64,000 bases of DNA. Source: Paenibacillus ihbetae. GTDB lineage: Bacteria > Bacillota > Bacilli > Paenibacillales > Paenibacillaceae. The stretch lies in NCBI RefSeq assembly GCF_002741055.1, contig NZ_CP016809.1:682001-746000 (forward strand), read 5' to 3'. Of the stretch, positions 48,166 to 56,389 are shown one piece after another (the stretch's first letter is position 1; the number at the start of each line of letters is the position of its first letter). Both the position numbers and the translations under genes were made by a program. Below the pieces are notes generated by a model. That model did not search any database. It was given only the letters and a program-made list of their open reading frames with translations, and was not told the DNA's origin.

Positions 48166-48948
48166 TTAAGCGTCAAATGCAAAGCATCCGCAGCCGCCAA
48201 TATCAAGTAAGTCGATTTGATTGCCTAGTCCAGATTCCCATTCTTCTCGCAATTGCCGGAGGGTTAGCGTCTCTTCTTTACCGTTTACCGTTCGTGTGAG
48301 GATGGATATATCTGTGCGGCCTAGGTACTCTTGCATTTCAAGCTCTTTTGATTCGTGATAAAGGTATAAGTCCCGTTTGTTTTGCAGCAGATTTATAAAA
48401 TGTCCTTGTCCAGCACGAACACAGAAACCGCCGCAGTTGTTATGCGCAAATCCCATATCATAGAGCCGTGGTCTTCGGATTCCATCACGTTTTAGCGCTC
48501 TCAGCATTTCTTGCTTATCCCAATACGGTGATTCGGTCATTGGTGCTTTTAATGTGTACGGCTTCCAGTTCTTCTCGATGGAGGGAAGGCGGTGTATCTC
48601 TGTCCAGTCAATACCGACATATAAGACCACTTCATCAGGCTTAAAATTCGCCTCTACCCATTCCCTGGACACTTTCTGTTTGAGTAAATGAGAGCACTGG
48701 GCTATGCGGCTGTTACCGATCCATCTAACGTCTTTAAATACTTGCCAAGGGTCGCGCCCATCCTCTAACCAAACGAGGTCCACGCCCATTTTTACAGCCG
48801 TTTCGTTGAGGAACCGGTAAAGGTCCTCGTCTTCAATCTTTGTATCTGTAAACAACAGGATGGTGTCTTCCGTTCCGTGCTGTTCTATTACTCTCTTAGC
48901 TGCTGCCCAGCTACCAACTCCACCGGAGTACATGACTACGTGTTTCAT
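48166..48948 (-). CDS. PP-loop ATPase / PAPS-reductase-like protein
   Basis: The 260-aa protein has the PP-loop SGGVGSWAAA near residue 9, LLFTDTKIEDEDLYRFL near 31, and cysteine groups in NNCGGFCVRAG near 190 and GGCGCFAFDA at the end. It belongs to the adenine nucleotide alpha-hydrolase superfamily annotated as phosphoadenosine phosphosulfate reductase in phages. No partner reductase genes are present, so sulfate assimilation is unlikely; nucleic-acid modification is possible but unproven. Confidence 0.8.
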   Translation of the reverse strand: MKHVVMYSGGVGSWAAAKRVIEQHGTEDTILLFTDTKIEDEDLYRFLNETAVKMGVDLVWLEDGRDPWQVFKDVRWIGNSRIAQCSHLLKQKVSREWVEANFKPDEVVLYVGIDWTEIHRLPSIEKNWKPYTLKAPMTESPYWDKQEMLRALKRDGIRRPRLYDMGFAHNNCGGFCVRAGQGHFINLLQNKRDLYLYHESKELEMQEYLGRTDISILTRTVNGKEETLTLRQLREEWESGLGNQIDLLDIGGCGCFAFDA

Positions 48949-48970
48949 TCCGTCTTATCCCTCCTTGGGT

Positions 48971-49279
48971 TTATAGGGCTAAAGAGTCTTTTATCTCGTC
49001 AATTACTGCATGCATGATATCGTCAAAGTCATCTTCTGGAGTCGCCGTTTCCCATATCTTGATTGCTTCGCGAGCCTTTTCATCTTTGTCATGGATTACA
49101 GAGATCAGTTTCATGTTGTTATCCTTTTGGTTCTCAGCTGCTACCTTCCAGAACACTACTTCTCCTTGTAGGCGTTCGATCTCTTGTAATAGGTATGAAA
49201 CATCCTCGTAGTAGCCACTTCCAACCGGTGCCTTCCGCAATCTGTCTTTTATCTCGTCTATCTTGTTCTGTTCGCTCAT
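48971..49279 (-). CDS. hypothetical phage protein with coiled coil
   Basis: 102 aa, acidic and helical, with SYLLQEIERLQGEVVFWKVA as a heptad-type core. No family recognised. Co-directional with spacings of 22 bp and 2 bp to its neighbours. Confidence 0.6.
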   Translation of the reverse strand: MSEQNKIDEIKDRLRKAPVGSGYYEDVSYLLQEIERLQGEVVFWKVAAENQKDNNMKLISVIHDKDEKAREAIKIWETATPEDDFDDIMHAVIDEIKDSLAL

Positions 49280-49281
49280 TG

Positions 49282-49485
49282 TTATCTGCCCTCCATTGGA
49301 AATTGTTCGTTCAGAAAGTCTCTCAGTAGTTGAGCGTGATATTTGTTAAGCCAAATTGATTTCGCCGGAACAACCGCGCCCTGTTCACCTTCGTATTCCT
49401 GTTGAGCTTCTATGATTGTGATTGTTCCATTATTGAATAGAGCAACTGTGGTTGCGTTAAGCGCTTGTGCTTTTGGTTCGTGCAT
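49282..49485 (-). CDS. hypothetical phage protein
   Basis: 67 aa (MHEPKAQALNATTVALFNNG ... LLRDFLNEQF). The upstream AAGGAGAG supports the ATG. Function unknown. Confidence 0.6.
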   Translation of the reverse strand: MHEPKAQALNATTVALFNNGTITIIEAQQEYEGEQGAVVPAKSIWLNKYHAQLLRDFLNEQFPMEGR

Positions 49486-49505
49486 TTGTTATCTCTCCTT
49501 ATGGG

Positions 49506-49524
49506 CTATTGTGGGGCTTATACA
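49506..49524 (-). repeat. GTATAAG-type intergenic hairpin, copy 2
   Basis: On the minus strand GGGGCT-GTATA-AGCCCC. It matches the hairpin near 47304-47326 in stem length and loop. Confidence 0.5.
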
Positions 49525-49528
49525 GCCC

Positions 49529-49795
49529 CTATACCGTTACTTTGGATTCAATGTATTGCCGGATTCCTTCAACCTCTTGTAGAAGCTGTCCGAGCGTCTG
49601 AGCAGTGCTATCCATGACTTTCATCTTTACCAGCTTGTTCAATGCGCTGCGGATGGTTGGGAAATAGCCGATCGTTTTATAAATGTCCGTTGTTTTGCCG
49701 CCTTCGCTTACCGATTGCTTGCCGGTATATTCCTTTATGATGAATTGCTGTCCATCCGATTCCAGATACAGGTTGTTTTCTATGCAAACTTTCAT
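49529..49795 (-). CDS. hypothetical phage protein (DUF5405-like)
   Basis: 88 aa. IENNLYLESDGQQFIIKEYT and TIGYFPTIRSALNKLVKMKV form a beta-then-helix pattern like the small DUF5405-type phage proteins. Role unknown. Confidence 0.6.
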   Translation of the reverse strand: MKVCIENNLYLESDGQQFIIKEYTGKQSVSEGGKTTDIYKTIGYFPTIRSALNKLVKMKVMDSTAQTLGQLLQEVEGIRQYIESKVTV

Positions 49796-49796
49796 G

Positions 49797-50093
49797 TTAT
49801 CTTCCCTCCAATAGTCGATCTACAAGGTCCTCTGACACTGTTTTGATTAACTTTTCTGCAAGCACCTTAGAAACATTTTCCGAAGTGACCAGCTCTTTGA
49901 TTTGCTTATCGCTAAACATCTGTGTCAATCTCTTTTCCAATACGTTCTCGAGGGTCCGTTCGAAAATCTCTCCGAGGTATTGATAGTTCATGTATTTTTT
50001 CTTGAGCAAAAGGGTCAAATTCTTATCAATGCGCTCGATTATTTCTTTTTCTACGATGGCAGCAACTTGTTCTTCTGTTATTGTTAGTTCCAT
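49797..50093 (-). CDS. hypothetical helical phage protein
   Basis: 98 aa, almost entirely helical and charged (EEQVAAIVEKEIIERIDKNL). One base separates it from the 88-aa gene. No family recognised. Confidence 0.6.
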   Translation of the reverse strand: MELTITEEQVAAIVEKEIIERIDKNLTLLLKKKYMNYQYLGEIFERTLENVLEKRLTQMFSDKQIKELVTSENVSKVLAEKLIKTVSEDLVDRLLEGR

Positions 50094-50124
50094 CCGTTAT
50101 CTCTCCTTATATGGGGTATGGGGG

Positions 50125-50286
50125 TTAAGACTGATCTTTGTCGAATATGTCAATTCGAATCTTCCCTGTGCTGTAATCACTTTCTTGCTTGATTACCAAG
50201 TTTGAAGCTCCGTGTTCTTCTCGAAGTTGGTCCATTAATTCGAATATTTTTTCGTCCAGCATTTCGATGAATTGTTCAAGTTCCAT
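50125..50286 (-). CDS. small hypothetical phage protein
   Basis: 53 aa (MELEQFIEMLDEKIFELMDQ ... GKIRIDIFDKDQS) with AAAGGAGCGATAAAGG before the ATG. Helix followed by a beta hairpin. Unknown function. Confidence 0.6.
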   Translation of the reverse strand: MELEQFIEMLDEKIFELMDQLREEHGASNLVIKQESDYSTGKIRIDIFDKDQS

Positions 50287-50315
50287 CCTTTATCGCTCCT
50301 TTGGGGGTTAATGGG

Positions 50316-50813
50316 TTAATAGCCGGTGCTGCCAAAGCCGCCTGTGCCGCGTTCTGTTTCTCCTAGTTCATCTGCCTCTTCGAATGTTGTGTGAGTTACT
50401 GGAGCAATTACACCTTGTGCTATCCGGTCACCTTTGCGGATTAGATAATTCCCTTCTGGCTGATCAACCTTTTCTCCACCCAAACGAAGATAGATTGTTT
50501 TACCGTCAATTCCTATGCAATGACCTTCTTCGCATTGGGATATGTTATCGACAATCACAGACACCTCACCACGATAACCGGCATCAATAGTTCCGAGCTG
50601 AACACGAAGCTTTGTTATTGAAGTCACGCCCGACCGGGGCCGTATTTGCATTTCAAACCCTTCTGGAATCTCGAAGGCTAATCCAGTCTTAACTTTTGTT
50701 GTTTCTCCCGGCAGGATATGAACATCTTCTACCGCCACCAGATCAAATCCACTATCTCCGGGCTTTGCATATTTAGGGATAACTGCATCAGGGTGCAACT
50801 TTTTTACTCGCAT
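50316..50813 (-). CDS. dut: dUTPase
   Basis: The 165-aa trimeric-type enzyme has motif 1 AKPGDSGFDLVA near residue 18, motif 2 RPRSGVTS near 67, motif 3 GTIDAGYRGEVSV near 85, motif 4 RIAQGVI near 130 and motif 5 GTGGFGSTGY at the end. It hydrolyses dUTP and so keeps uracil out of phage DNA. Confidence 0.95.
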   Translation of the reverse strand: MRVKKLHPDAVIPKYAKPGDSGFDLVAVEDVHILPGETTKVKTGLAFEIPEGFEMQIRPRSGVTSITKLRVQLGTIDAGYRGEVSVIVDNISQCEEGHCIGIDGKTIYLRLGGEKVDQPEGNYLIRKGDRIAQGVIAPVTHTTFEEADELGETERGTGGFGSTGY

Positions 50814-50897
50814 GTTTTACCTCCATAATTTGTATTCACTGGAACACCAGTTTGGTTTGATGGGTGTAACAGGGTACGAAATAATTGCTATTGGCTC

Positions 50898-51422
50898 TTA
50901 TGCTCTTTTTCGCTTGCTCTCTGATGGGCCTAAAATCGCCTCTATTACGTCCTGTTGGTACTCAGTCAGAGTTAATCCGTTATGGACAGATCGCGCAACC
51001 TGGGCCAAAACAAACGCATCTCGTACGTTGTTAGATTCGTGTTCGAACCCCCACAGTCGATTTATTGGGAGAATCATGTTTTCTTTCTTGGTTGTTCCTT
51101 TGCCGGTTGCGAATTTCTTTACCTGAGTCGGAGTGACTTCAATCCATTTCATGTTCTGCCGGTATAGTTCAAGTCTGATTGCATGGCCTAAACCAAATTG
51201 AAAGTCGATTCCTTTGCCCTTAGATCCGAAACTGAATCCTTCAATCGCTATCACGTCACCAAGTTCCAAGTTGTCGAATATGGTTTCTACAATCTCGCAT
51301 ATCTTGACTGTCTTGTCATTGGTATCTGGAGCAATTTCGAAACCATCCAGGTAATTCCCGTTCCGATCCAAGATCACAACTCCCGTTTCGCCGCTTGGAT
51401 CGATTCCAATGTATCTTGTCAT
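50898..51422 (-). CDS. RuvC-like Holliday junction resolvase
   Basis: The 174-aa protein has an RNase H fold: YIGIDPSGETG near residue 4 (first Asp), VIAIEGFSFG near 58 (Glu), and NNVRDAFVLAQVA near 130 (C-terminal Asp). It would cut recombination or packaging branch points. The start overlaps the 46-aa gene (ATGA). Confidence 0.85.
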   Translation of the reverse strand: MTRYIGIDPSGETGVVILDRNGNYLDGFEIAPDTNDKTVKICEIVETIFDNLELGDVIAIEGFSFGSKGKGIDFQFGLGHAIRLELYRQNMKWIEVTPTQVKKFATGKGTTKKENMILPINRLWGFEHESNNVRDAFVLAQVARSVHNGLTLTEYQQDVIEAILGPSESKRKRA

Positions 51423-51559
51423 TTCGCCCGTCCCCTATCTTTATGGTCTAGTACATAGCGTTTTCCCCGTATTATCAGAACTGTAGGCTCACCTTTTTTG
51501 ACTTTGTCGACGATTGCAGCCGGTCTGTATGGTTGGCCTTTTTCAAATACCTTTTTCAT
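51419..51559 (-). CDS. small phage protein (46 aa)
   Basis: MKKVFEKGQPYRPAAIVDKV, then KKGEPTVLIIRGKRYVLDHK and a basic tail. It overlaps the genes on both sides by 4 bp, which supports translation. Looks like a small beta-barrel; family unknown. Confidence 0.65.
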   Translation of the reverse strand: MKKVFEKGQPYRPAAIVDKVKKGEPTVLIIRGKRYVLDHKDRGRAK

Positions 51560-51813
51560 ACGCTCACCCGCCATAAACTTGGTTTGTTGTTTCCTTCACC
51601 TTCACGCCGTTCAGCTATTTGATCGATCATATCGACTATCTTGTTTCGGATATATTCTTTGCGGTAAGGAGCCGGTACACCAAACATTGTCGCTTCCTCT
51701 GAAGCCTTGGCAATCATCCGATCAGCGCTTTGTAAGTGCTGGAATATGTGCCATTCCCAAGCTCCAAATATTTCATCCATCACTGGCTCATGATTCTTTT
51801 GCTTACGACCCAT
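51556..51813 (-). CDS. hypothetical phage protein
   Basis: 85 aa, helical, basic at both ends (MGRKQKNHEPVMDEIFGAWE; YRKEYIRNKIVDMIDQIAER). It overlaps the following 46-aa gene by 4 bp. Unknown function. Confidence 0.6.
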   Translation of the reverse strand: MGRKQKNHEPVMDEIFGAWEWHIFQHLQSADRMIAKASEEATMFGVPAPYRKEYIRNKIVDMIDQIAERREGEGNNKPSLWRVSV

Positions 51814-51938
51814 TCCGCACTCACTCCCAGGCGTTTTATTGCTTCCATAGCCGCATGCTTCCTACAGTCAAAGTCAAGTTCACAGTTCATTATGATTTCA
51901 ATGAGTTCAACATCTTTCTTTCTCTCCATGACGTTCAT
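51780..51938 (-). CDS. small phage protein (52 aa)
   Basis: MNVMERKKDVELIEIIMNCE, then LDFDCRKHAAMEAIKRLGVS. GGGGGATAAG precedes the ATG, which lies 4 bp past the helicase loader stop. It overlaps the 85-aa gene by 34 bp in another frame. Confidence 0.55.
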   Translation of the reverse strand: MNVMERKKDVELIEIIMNCELDFDCRKHAAMEAIKRLGVSAEWVVSKRIMSQ

Positions 51939-51942
51939 TCAC

Positions 51943-52920
51943 TTATCCCCCATTCATTCGCCGCAAAGCATCCTCTCGGCGCTTTGATGTGGCTGTATTT
52001 TCGTAAATGTCCGTGCAACCTAGGATCCGGTCAAATAATCGTCCTTGTTCATCCACTATATTTCCGTACTTGTCGTAGAGCAGCCAGTCTTCCAGTCGGT
52101 CTAAATCAAGGTTTGATGTGAAGTTTGTGATTTTCCCCTGCCGCCCGTTGATGATCGGGAACAATAGATCCTTGTATTCAAACTCTGTTAGGCTCCCGGC
52201 CCCCAATTCATCCAGTGTTAGCAGGTCGCAAGATACGGCCCCAGAAACGATGTCAGTGATCGATATCTTTGAGTTGTTTTTCATGGTTCCCTTCGCCATT
52301 TCGATCAACTGTGGAACGTCCAGGAAGAGGCATACATAACCTTGTCGGGTTAACTCATGATGGATAGCTGCGGCTAGATGACTCTTTCCGTTACCAGGAG
52401 GCCCGTAGAGGAGCAATCCAGTCTCTCGGGTGTCGTAACCCTTGACGAACTCTAAAGCGGCTGAGAGGGCCGTTTCCGTTCCTGTACGGCGCTCAAAACT
52501 ATCAAACGATGCTTGCTTGAGTTTGTCGTTCATAATGCTCCGTGCAAATACCCGTTCCATCTGGCCCCTGCGATATCGGCGCTCATTCTCTTTCTCTTCC
52601 CGTTCCTTTTCAGCAATGACGCATGGGCAAGCTTTGTTTAGGCCCCATTGCTTTTTGAAGGGGAAAAAGGTTCGGGTGATCTCTTGGCGGCATCCGAGGC
52701 AGCAGTATGTTCCCTCATACTGATCATCTGCGAACAAACTCGTTGTACTTCGAAGGGGCCTTGTCACTTCCGCTTGCCTGTGGTTGGACTCTAGCTCCCG
52801 AAGCATACCCTGTATTGGTGACCGGCTTACCGTTCGAGTTGGAATGGTAGGAGCCGTTCGCATTGTATTGATTAGCAGTTGTTTGTTCTCGGGAGAAAGG
52901 TTCAGATTGTCTACGTTCAC
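51943..52920 (-). CDS. DnaC/DnaI-type replicative helicase loader
   Basis: The 325-aa protein has a zinc-binding N-terminal part (CCLGC ... ACPC, about residues 72-100) and an AAA+ domain: Walker A LYGPPGNGKSHLAAAIHHEL near 170, Walker B LLTLDELGAG near 235, sensor segment ITNFTSNLDLDRL near 262. The start is GTG at 52920 with GGAGGAG 7 nt upstream. This gives an unusual 197-bp overlap with the end of the initiator gene. Confidence 0.9.
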   Translation of the reverse strand: MNVDNLNLSPENKQLLINTMRTAPTIPTRTVSRSPIQGMLRELESNHRQAEVTRPLRSTTSLFADDQYEGTYCCLGCRQEITRTFFPFKKQWGLNKACPCVIAEKEREEKENERRYRRGQMERVFARSIMNDKLKQASFDSFERRTGTETALSAALEFVKGYDTRETGLLLYGPPGNGKSHLAAAIHHELTRQGYVCLFLDVPQLIEMAKGTMKNNSKISITDIVSGAVSCDLLTLDELGAGSLTEFEYKDLLFPIINGRQGKITNFTSNLDLDRLEDWLLYDKYGNIVDEQGRLFDRILGCTDIYENTATSKRREDALRRMNGG

Positions 52921-53608
52921 CGCGTTGCTCCTCCTCTTCTACTCTTTTGACAACCCAGTTTAAAATGGCTAGGTAATCACTCTTATATTTCTTGCCGTTT
53001 GATCCTTTGTAATTGTTCAGAATCTCAATCATTCGATTCGTCTTCTCTTCCCCGTGGGAGGAAATGAGTTTGTCATATTCCTCCCGAGAAAGAGTTACGA
53101 ATTCTGCGTAGTGTATTTTATTTATCTTTTCTTTTACTTTCCTTTTACTTTTACTTTTACTTTGTGTACTTTCTTCCCTAGTTTCTGCGTCAGAAACTAT
53201 ACAGGAATCCGGCAATAACTCGTTTTCCGCGCCGTTACTGGACTTTTTACGCATCTTCTCACGCTTATCAACCACTACTTTTGACCGTTTTTTCACCCCT
53301 TCGGATGTCAAAACACCTCTTTCGTGGTATGCAACAGGATCAAAACACTCTCTTTTAATCGCAGTTTGCATCATATTGCTGAATTTCTCCGGTGATACTT
53401 CCACTTTCTTGGCGAGTATCTGGAGGGTTTCTGCGTCAGAAACGTCTAGCTCAAAATTAGGCTGCCGATAAATGAGTTCCAAAAGGATAAAGTAAAATGC
53501 GTAACCGTCATTACCGTACAGCATCCGCAGCGCTTCAATTTTGGTATCATTCACCGCATCCGTATCATGAGGGAAGTAATCCATTCCTTCTTTGCGAGGA
53601 CGCGCCAT
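52724..53608 (-). CDS. phage replication initiator (DUF4373/DnaD-type)
   Basis: 294 aa. The N-terminal winged-helix domain (MDYFPHDTDAVNDTKIEALR, YGFYF-like, about 10-115) is of the Lin1244/DUF4373 type. A low-complexity SKSKSKRKVKEK linker follows near 155, then a DnaD-like C-terminal helix region (GKKYKSDYLAILNWVVKRVE) and a disordered tail ending SKYNEFVRR. It would bind the phage origin and recruit the loader encoded next. Confidence 0.85.
   Translation of the reverse strand: MARPRKEGMDYFPHDTDAVNDTKIEALRMLYGNDGYAFYFILLELIYRQPNFELDVSDAETLQILAKKVEVSPEKFSNMMQTAIKRECFDPVAYHERGVLTSEGVKKRSKVVVDKREKMRKKSSNGAENELLPDSCIVSDAETREESTQSKSKSKRKVKEKINKIHYAEFVTLSREEYDKLISSHGEEKTNRMIEILNNYKGSNGKKYKSDYLAILNWVVKRVEEEEQRGERRQSEPFSREQTTANQYNANGSYHSNSNGKPVTNTGYASGARVQPQASGSDKAPSKYNEFVRR
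53112..53172 (-). other. candidate phage replication origin
   Basis: Within the initiator gene, the minus strand holds tandem AGTAAA-type hexamers (AAAGTAAAAGTAAAAGTAAA and a variant copy) followed by AT-rich sequence. Phage origins commonly lie inside the initiator gene as iterons beside an AT-rich segment. The repeats also encode the SKSKSKRK linker, so codon effects alone could explain them. Confidence 0.35.
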
Positions 53609-53611
53609 TCG

Positions 53612-54025
53612 TCACCCCTCACTCTCTTTCGCTTTATCACGCATTTTTCTAAGGACAGCGGAAGGATCTTTTCCTAACTTCTTTAGGGTCAAGTATTCAA
53701 GTAACATTGGCATCCAGGTTCGTTTACTGGAGTGCACCAAAGCGTGCATCTCATTTGAGAGCAGAACACAGTTCCAAACCTCATACTTTCCGTTACCGCC
53801 GCCCATGCCACTGTATACAACCCGATGAAGATGAAGGCCGGGACCGGGCTTGCCACTTAGCAAGCACCAGTTCCCGTCACGCCTTTTGACTTCTTCTCTG
53901 ACCTGTTCTTTGGAGAGTTCAGATCCTTCTTTCTTTCTAGTCCGTTGCTTGGTCTGAATCTTGTTACGCCGTTCTTTCGTAGCCTTCCCTGGTTTGGGTA
54001 CAGGGTGAAATCCGAAGTCATTCAT
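53612..54025 (-). CDS. HNH-type phage endonuclease
   Basis: The 137-aa protein has a very basic N-terminus (KATKERRNKIQTKQRTRKKE) then RRDGNWCLLSGKPGPGLHLH and NCVLLSNEMHALVHS. The spaced histidines fit a degenerate HNH fold as in phage NinG/YqaN-like proteins. It lies between SSB and the initiator, suggesting work on replication or recombination intermediates. Confidence 0.65.
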   Translation of the reverse strand: MNDFGFHPVPKPGKATKERRNKIQTKQRTRKKEGSELSKEQVREEVKRRDGNWCLLSGKPGPGLHLHRVVYSGMGGGNGKYEVWNCVLLSNEMHALVHSSKRTWMPMLLEYLTLKKLGKDPSAVLRKMRDKAKESEG

Positions 54026-54036
54026 TCAGACACCTC

Positions 54037-54462
54037 CTAGAACGGGAGATCATCGTCAGATATATCAATTGGTTTTCCGTCTTCACTGAAAGGGTCTTGA
54101 TTGTTACGAGTGGTGTTCTGGTTATCCGGTTGTCTGTTTTCGCGATTCGATTCAAGGAAACGCACATTGTCCGCGATAACTTCCGTTACATAAACGCGCT
54201 TGCCTTCGTTGTTTTCATAGTTACGTGTCTGAATGCGGCCTTCTATGGCTGTCAGACGACCTTTACGCAAATAGTTGGCGCATGTCTCAGCCAACTGCCG
54301 CCATGTCACGACTGGGGGGAAATCAGCCTCACGTTCACCACTTTGATTAGTAAAAGGCCGATCAACAGCTAACGTAAATGTTGTTGTTGCAACCCCTGTT
54401 GGGGTGTATCTCAATTCCGGATCCCGGGTTAATCTGCCGATCAGGATAACTCGATTTAGCAT
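54037..54462 (-). CDS. ssb: single-stranded DNA-binding protein
   Basis: 141 aa. An OB fold ([40 protein letters not shown]) is followed by a disordered linker and the acidic tip SDDDLPF that recruits partner proteins. It coats ssDNA in phage replication. Confidence 0.96.
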   Translation of the reverse strand: MLNRVILIGRLTRDPELRYTPTGVATTTFTLAVDRPFTNQSGEREADFPPVVTWRQLAETCANYLRKGRLTAIEGRIQTRNYENNEGKRVYVTEVIADNVRFLESNRENRQPDNQNTTRNNQDPFSEDGKPIDISDDDLPF

Positions 54463-54478
54463 CTATAAACCTTCTTTC

Positions 54479-55282
54479 TCAACGAGCCACAAGCTCGGAA
54501 TAATGAATGATTTTATTAAGGCGTTTTGTCTCACGGCAGTACCGACATGATTCGCATCGAATTGGTTCTTCCCGACCTGCCTTTACCTCTATAAGTCGAG
54601 GCATACGCGCTTGAATGGATTCCAGTTCTCGATCAACATCCATTGCATTTATGCTGATGACTGCCTTATCTGGTGGATCTTCTTTAGATACAGCAACGAT
54701 ATACGGCTCAATCCAACCGTCACGGCCATGCTGCCGCCGCTCAACCTCTGCATATAGCGCCATCTGGGTTACATATCCCTGGGCTTGCACGAACGATACA
54801 TAACCGCCTTCAGGGTCCCAGGTCTCCTTTGTAATGGATTGCACGGTCTTAATGTCTGAAAAACGCAGCCGTTCTGGATTGTAGTTATCCATTTTGATTT
54901 TCCATTGAGCCCCAGCAAACTCCGCAGTCATGATAACTTCCTTCTGTCCCTGAAGGATAAACATACACAAGGGATCATCAGCCAATGTCTGTATCATCCG
55001 ATCTGCAAAACGATAATCCGCCTTCAGTTGTCCCTTGGTCGGTCCTTTTGATGAAATGATCTGCGGATGTGTATCCTTGAACTCTTGAAATGCTTCCGGA
55101 CTTTCAAAGAATGCATGCACATAGGAGCCAATCAGAAGGGCATCGGAGGGTGGTTCACTCCACCCCTGAAGCTTTGCCATTGCCTGGGCTTCACAGCTCA
55201 GAAAGTCCTTGTACTGGCTGTTAGACCAGTATTGTAAATTAGCCTCATTCGAGTGGTAATTTTGATTGTCCAGTTTGAACAT
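54479..55282 (-). CDS. PD-(D/E)XK exonuclease-like protein (DUF3799)
   Basis: About 267 aa from ATG 55282 (MFKLDNQNYHSNEANLQYWS); the frame is open to 55396 but runs far into the upstream gene. LLIGSYVHAFFE near residue 50, VIMTAEFAGAQWKIKMDNYN near 115 and RLRFSDIKTVQSI near 135 form the D...DxK core of RecE-like nucleases. A CxxC...C cluster near the C-terminus (CESCRYCRE) may hold Fe-S or zinc. Probably the exonuclease of the recombination pair. Confidence 0.8.
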   Translation of the reverse strand: MFKLDNQNYHSNEANLQYWSNSQYKDFLSCEAQAMAKLQGWSEPPSDALLIGSYVHAFFESPEAFQEFKDTHPQIISSKGPTKGQLKADYRFADRMIQTLADDPLCMFILQGQKEVIMTAEFAGAQWKIKMDNYNPERLRFSDIKTVQSITKETWDPEGGYVSFVQAQGYVTQMALYAEVERRQHGRDGWIEPYIVAVSKEDPPDKAVISINAMDVDRELESIQARMPRLIEVKAGREEPIRCESCRYCRETKRLNKIIHYSELVAR

Positions 55283-56135
55283 CAGATTCACCGCCCGTCT
55301 CTTGAGCTTGCAATTGTTTGAACTCTTCCTCAGCCGCGGTTGTGATCTTAACCGGCTTGAAGTTGAAATAATCCTCTCGTTTTGCCATGTTGTCATTCAA
55401 CGAACGCCATATGTTTGCAATTCTAAGAAAATCATTTTCCGTGAATGACTCCTGGCTGCAACCCAAATACTCCTCAATCATTTCTTTGGTTACACCGTAT
55501 TTTTCATGGAACTTGAGAAGGGCATTTCTGACACGATCAGCCAACGGTTCTTTATAGCCATCCTTAAGCGTCTTCCGGCACTGCTCTAATGCAGCGTCAA
55601 CGATATCTCCAGGAATAACACCAAGGATACAAGCACGCACCCTACGGGCCCCCATATTTGCGGTAAGCTCGTAAACGTCCCGAGGATCGTCTAATTTGCT
55701 GAGTTTCCCTTTTGCTTTCCGTTCGTGCTTGACATTAAAGATCATGGAACGCCGTGTATTCGTTTCGATATCCCAAGCATATGCTTCCATCTTCGAGACT
55801 CCATTGACCTGTTCGAGCTCAATCACGCCGTATTCCATGTTCCCCCAGTTTTGCGCAATGACTTCTGCAAGTCGGATAGATGGGCCACTAACCTTAGATC
55901 CGCCTTTCGGAAACTCATATTCTGCTTCTTCAGCCAACTTCTTGCGTTGGCAAGCTTGCATAATGCGGTTAAATGCCGCTTGCTGGTCACGAGGGAACTG
56001 CTTCGCAGAAAACAACGCCGCCTTCACCTGTTCACTTTGGCGCGTTGCCACCATTTCAGCAGCCGCAGAACGTGCTTGCGGCGCTGATGGAAGGTAGCTC
56101 GAATAATCTATCTCTTGTTCATTATCGAAACTCAT
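55245..56135 (-). CDS. conserved phage protein, putative recombination (annealing) factor
   Basis: 296 aa from ATG 56135 (MSFDNEQEIDYSSYLP), with GGAGG upstream; the frame is open to 56201. AALFSAKQFPRDQQAAFNRI, PKGGSKVSGPSIRLAEVIAQ, DDPRDVYELTANMGARRVRA and CILGVIPGDIVDAALEQCRK are motifs of a widespread phage family of unknown structure. It overlaps the exonuclease gene by 38 bp and is close to SSB, the usual place of a RecT/Sak-type single-strand annealing protein. That function is inference. Confidence 0.7.
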   Translation of the reverse strand: MSFDNEQEIDYSSYLPSAPQARSAAAEMVATRQSEQVKAALFSAKQFPRDQQAAFNRIMQACQRKKLAEEAEYEFPKGGSKVSGPSIRLAEVIAQNWGNMEYGVIELEQVNGVSKMEAYAWDIETNTRRSMIFNVKHERKAKGKLSKLDDPRDVYELTANMGARRVRACILGVIPGDIVDAALEQCRKTLKDGYKEPLADRVRNALLKFHEKYGVTKEMIEEYLGCSQESFTENDFLRIANIWRSLNDNMAKREDYFNFKPVKITTAAEEEFKQLQAQETGGESDVQTGQSKLPLE

Positions 56136-56197
56136 CCCTTTACAACCTCCTAAAAAATATGTTATTTTAACCGTAAGAAAATTTTGAAAATGATCTT

Positions 56198-56389
56198 TCA
56201 ATGACTACAGTTGCAGCTGTGGTCATTTTTCGTTAATAAATCGTTCTGCAACTCCTTCAAATCGTCTATAACAGGATCCAGCATTCCGGCAATAAGTTGT
56301 TGAGCATCAATGCTGCCATACTTGGTTGGACGCTTCTGACACTCCTGTAATTCCTCAAGAAATGTTATAGCTCTTTGCAATTGCCTCAA
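56198..56389 (-). CDS. small hypothetical phage protein
   Basis: 63 aa from TTG 56389, which follows GGGGAGGGGAG. An ATG at 56425 and the open frame to 56500 are alternatives. It is helical (LRQLQRAITFLEELQECQKR) and ends with cysteines (NDHSCNCSH). Unknown family. Confidence 0.5.
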   Translation of the reverse strand: MRQLQRAITFLEELQECQKRPTKYGSIDAQQLIAGMLDPVIDDLKELQNDLLTKNDHSCNCSH

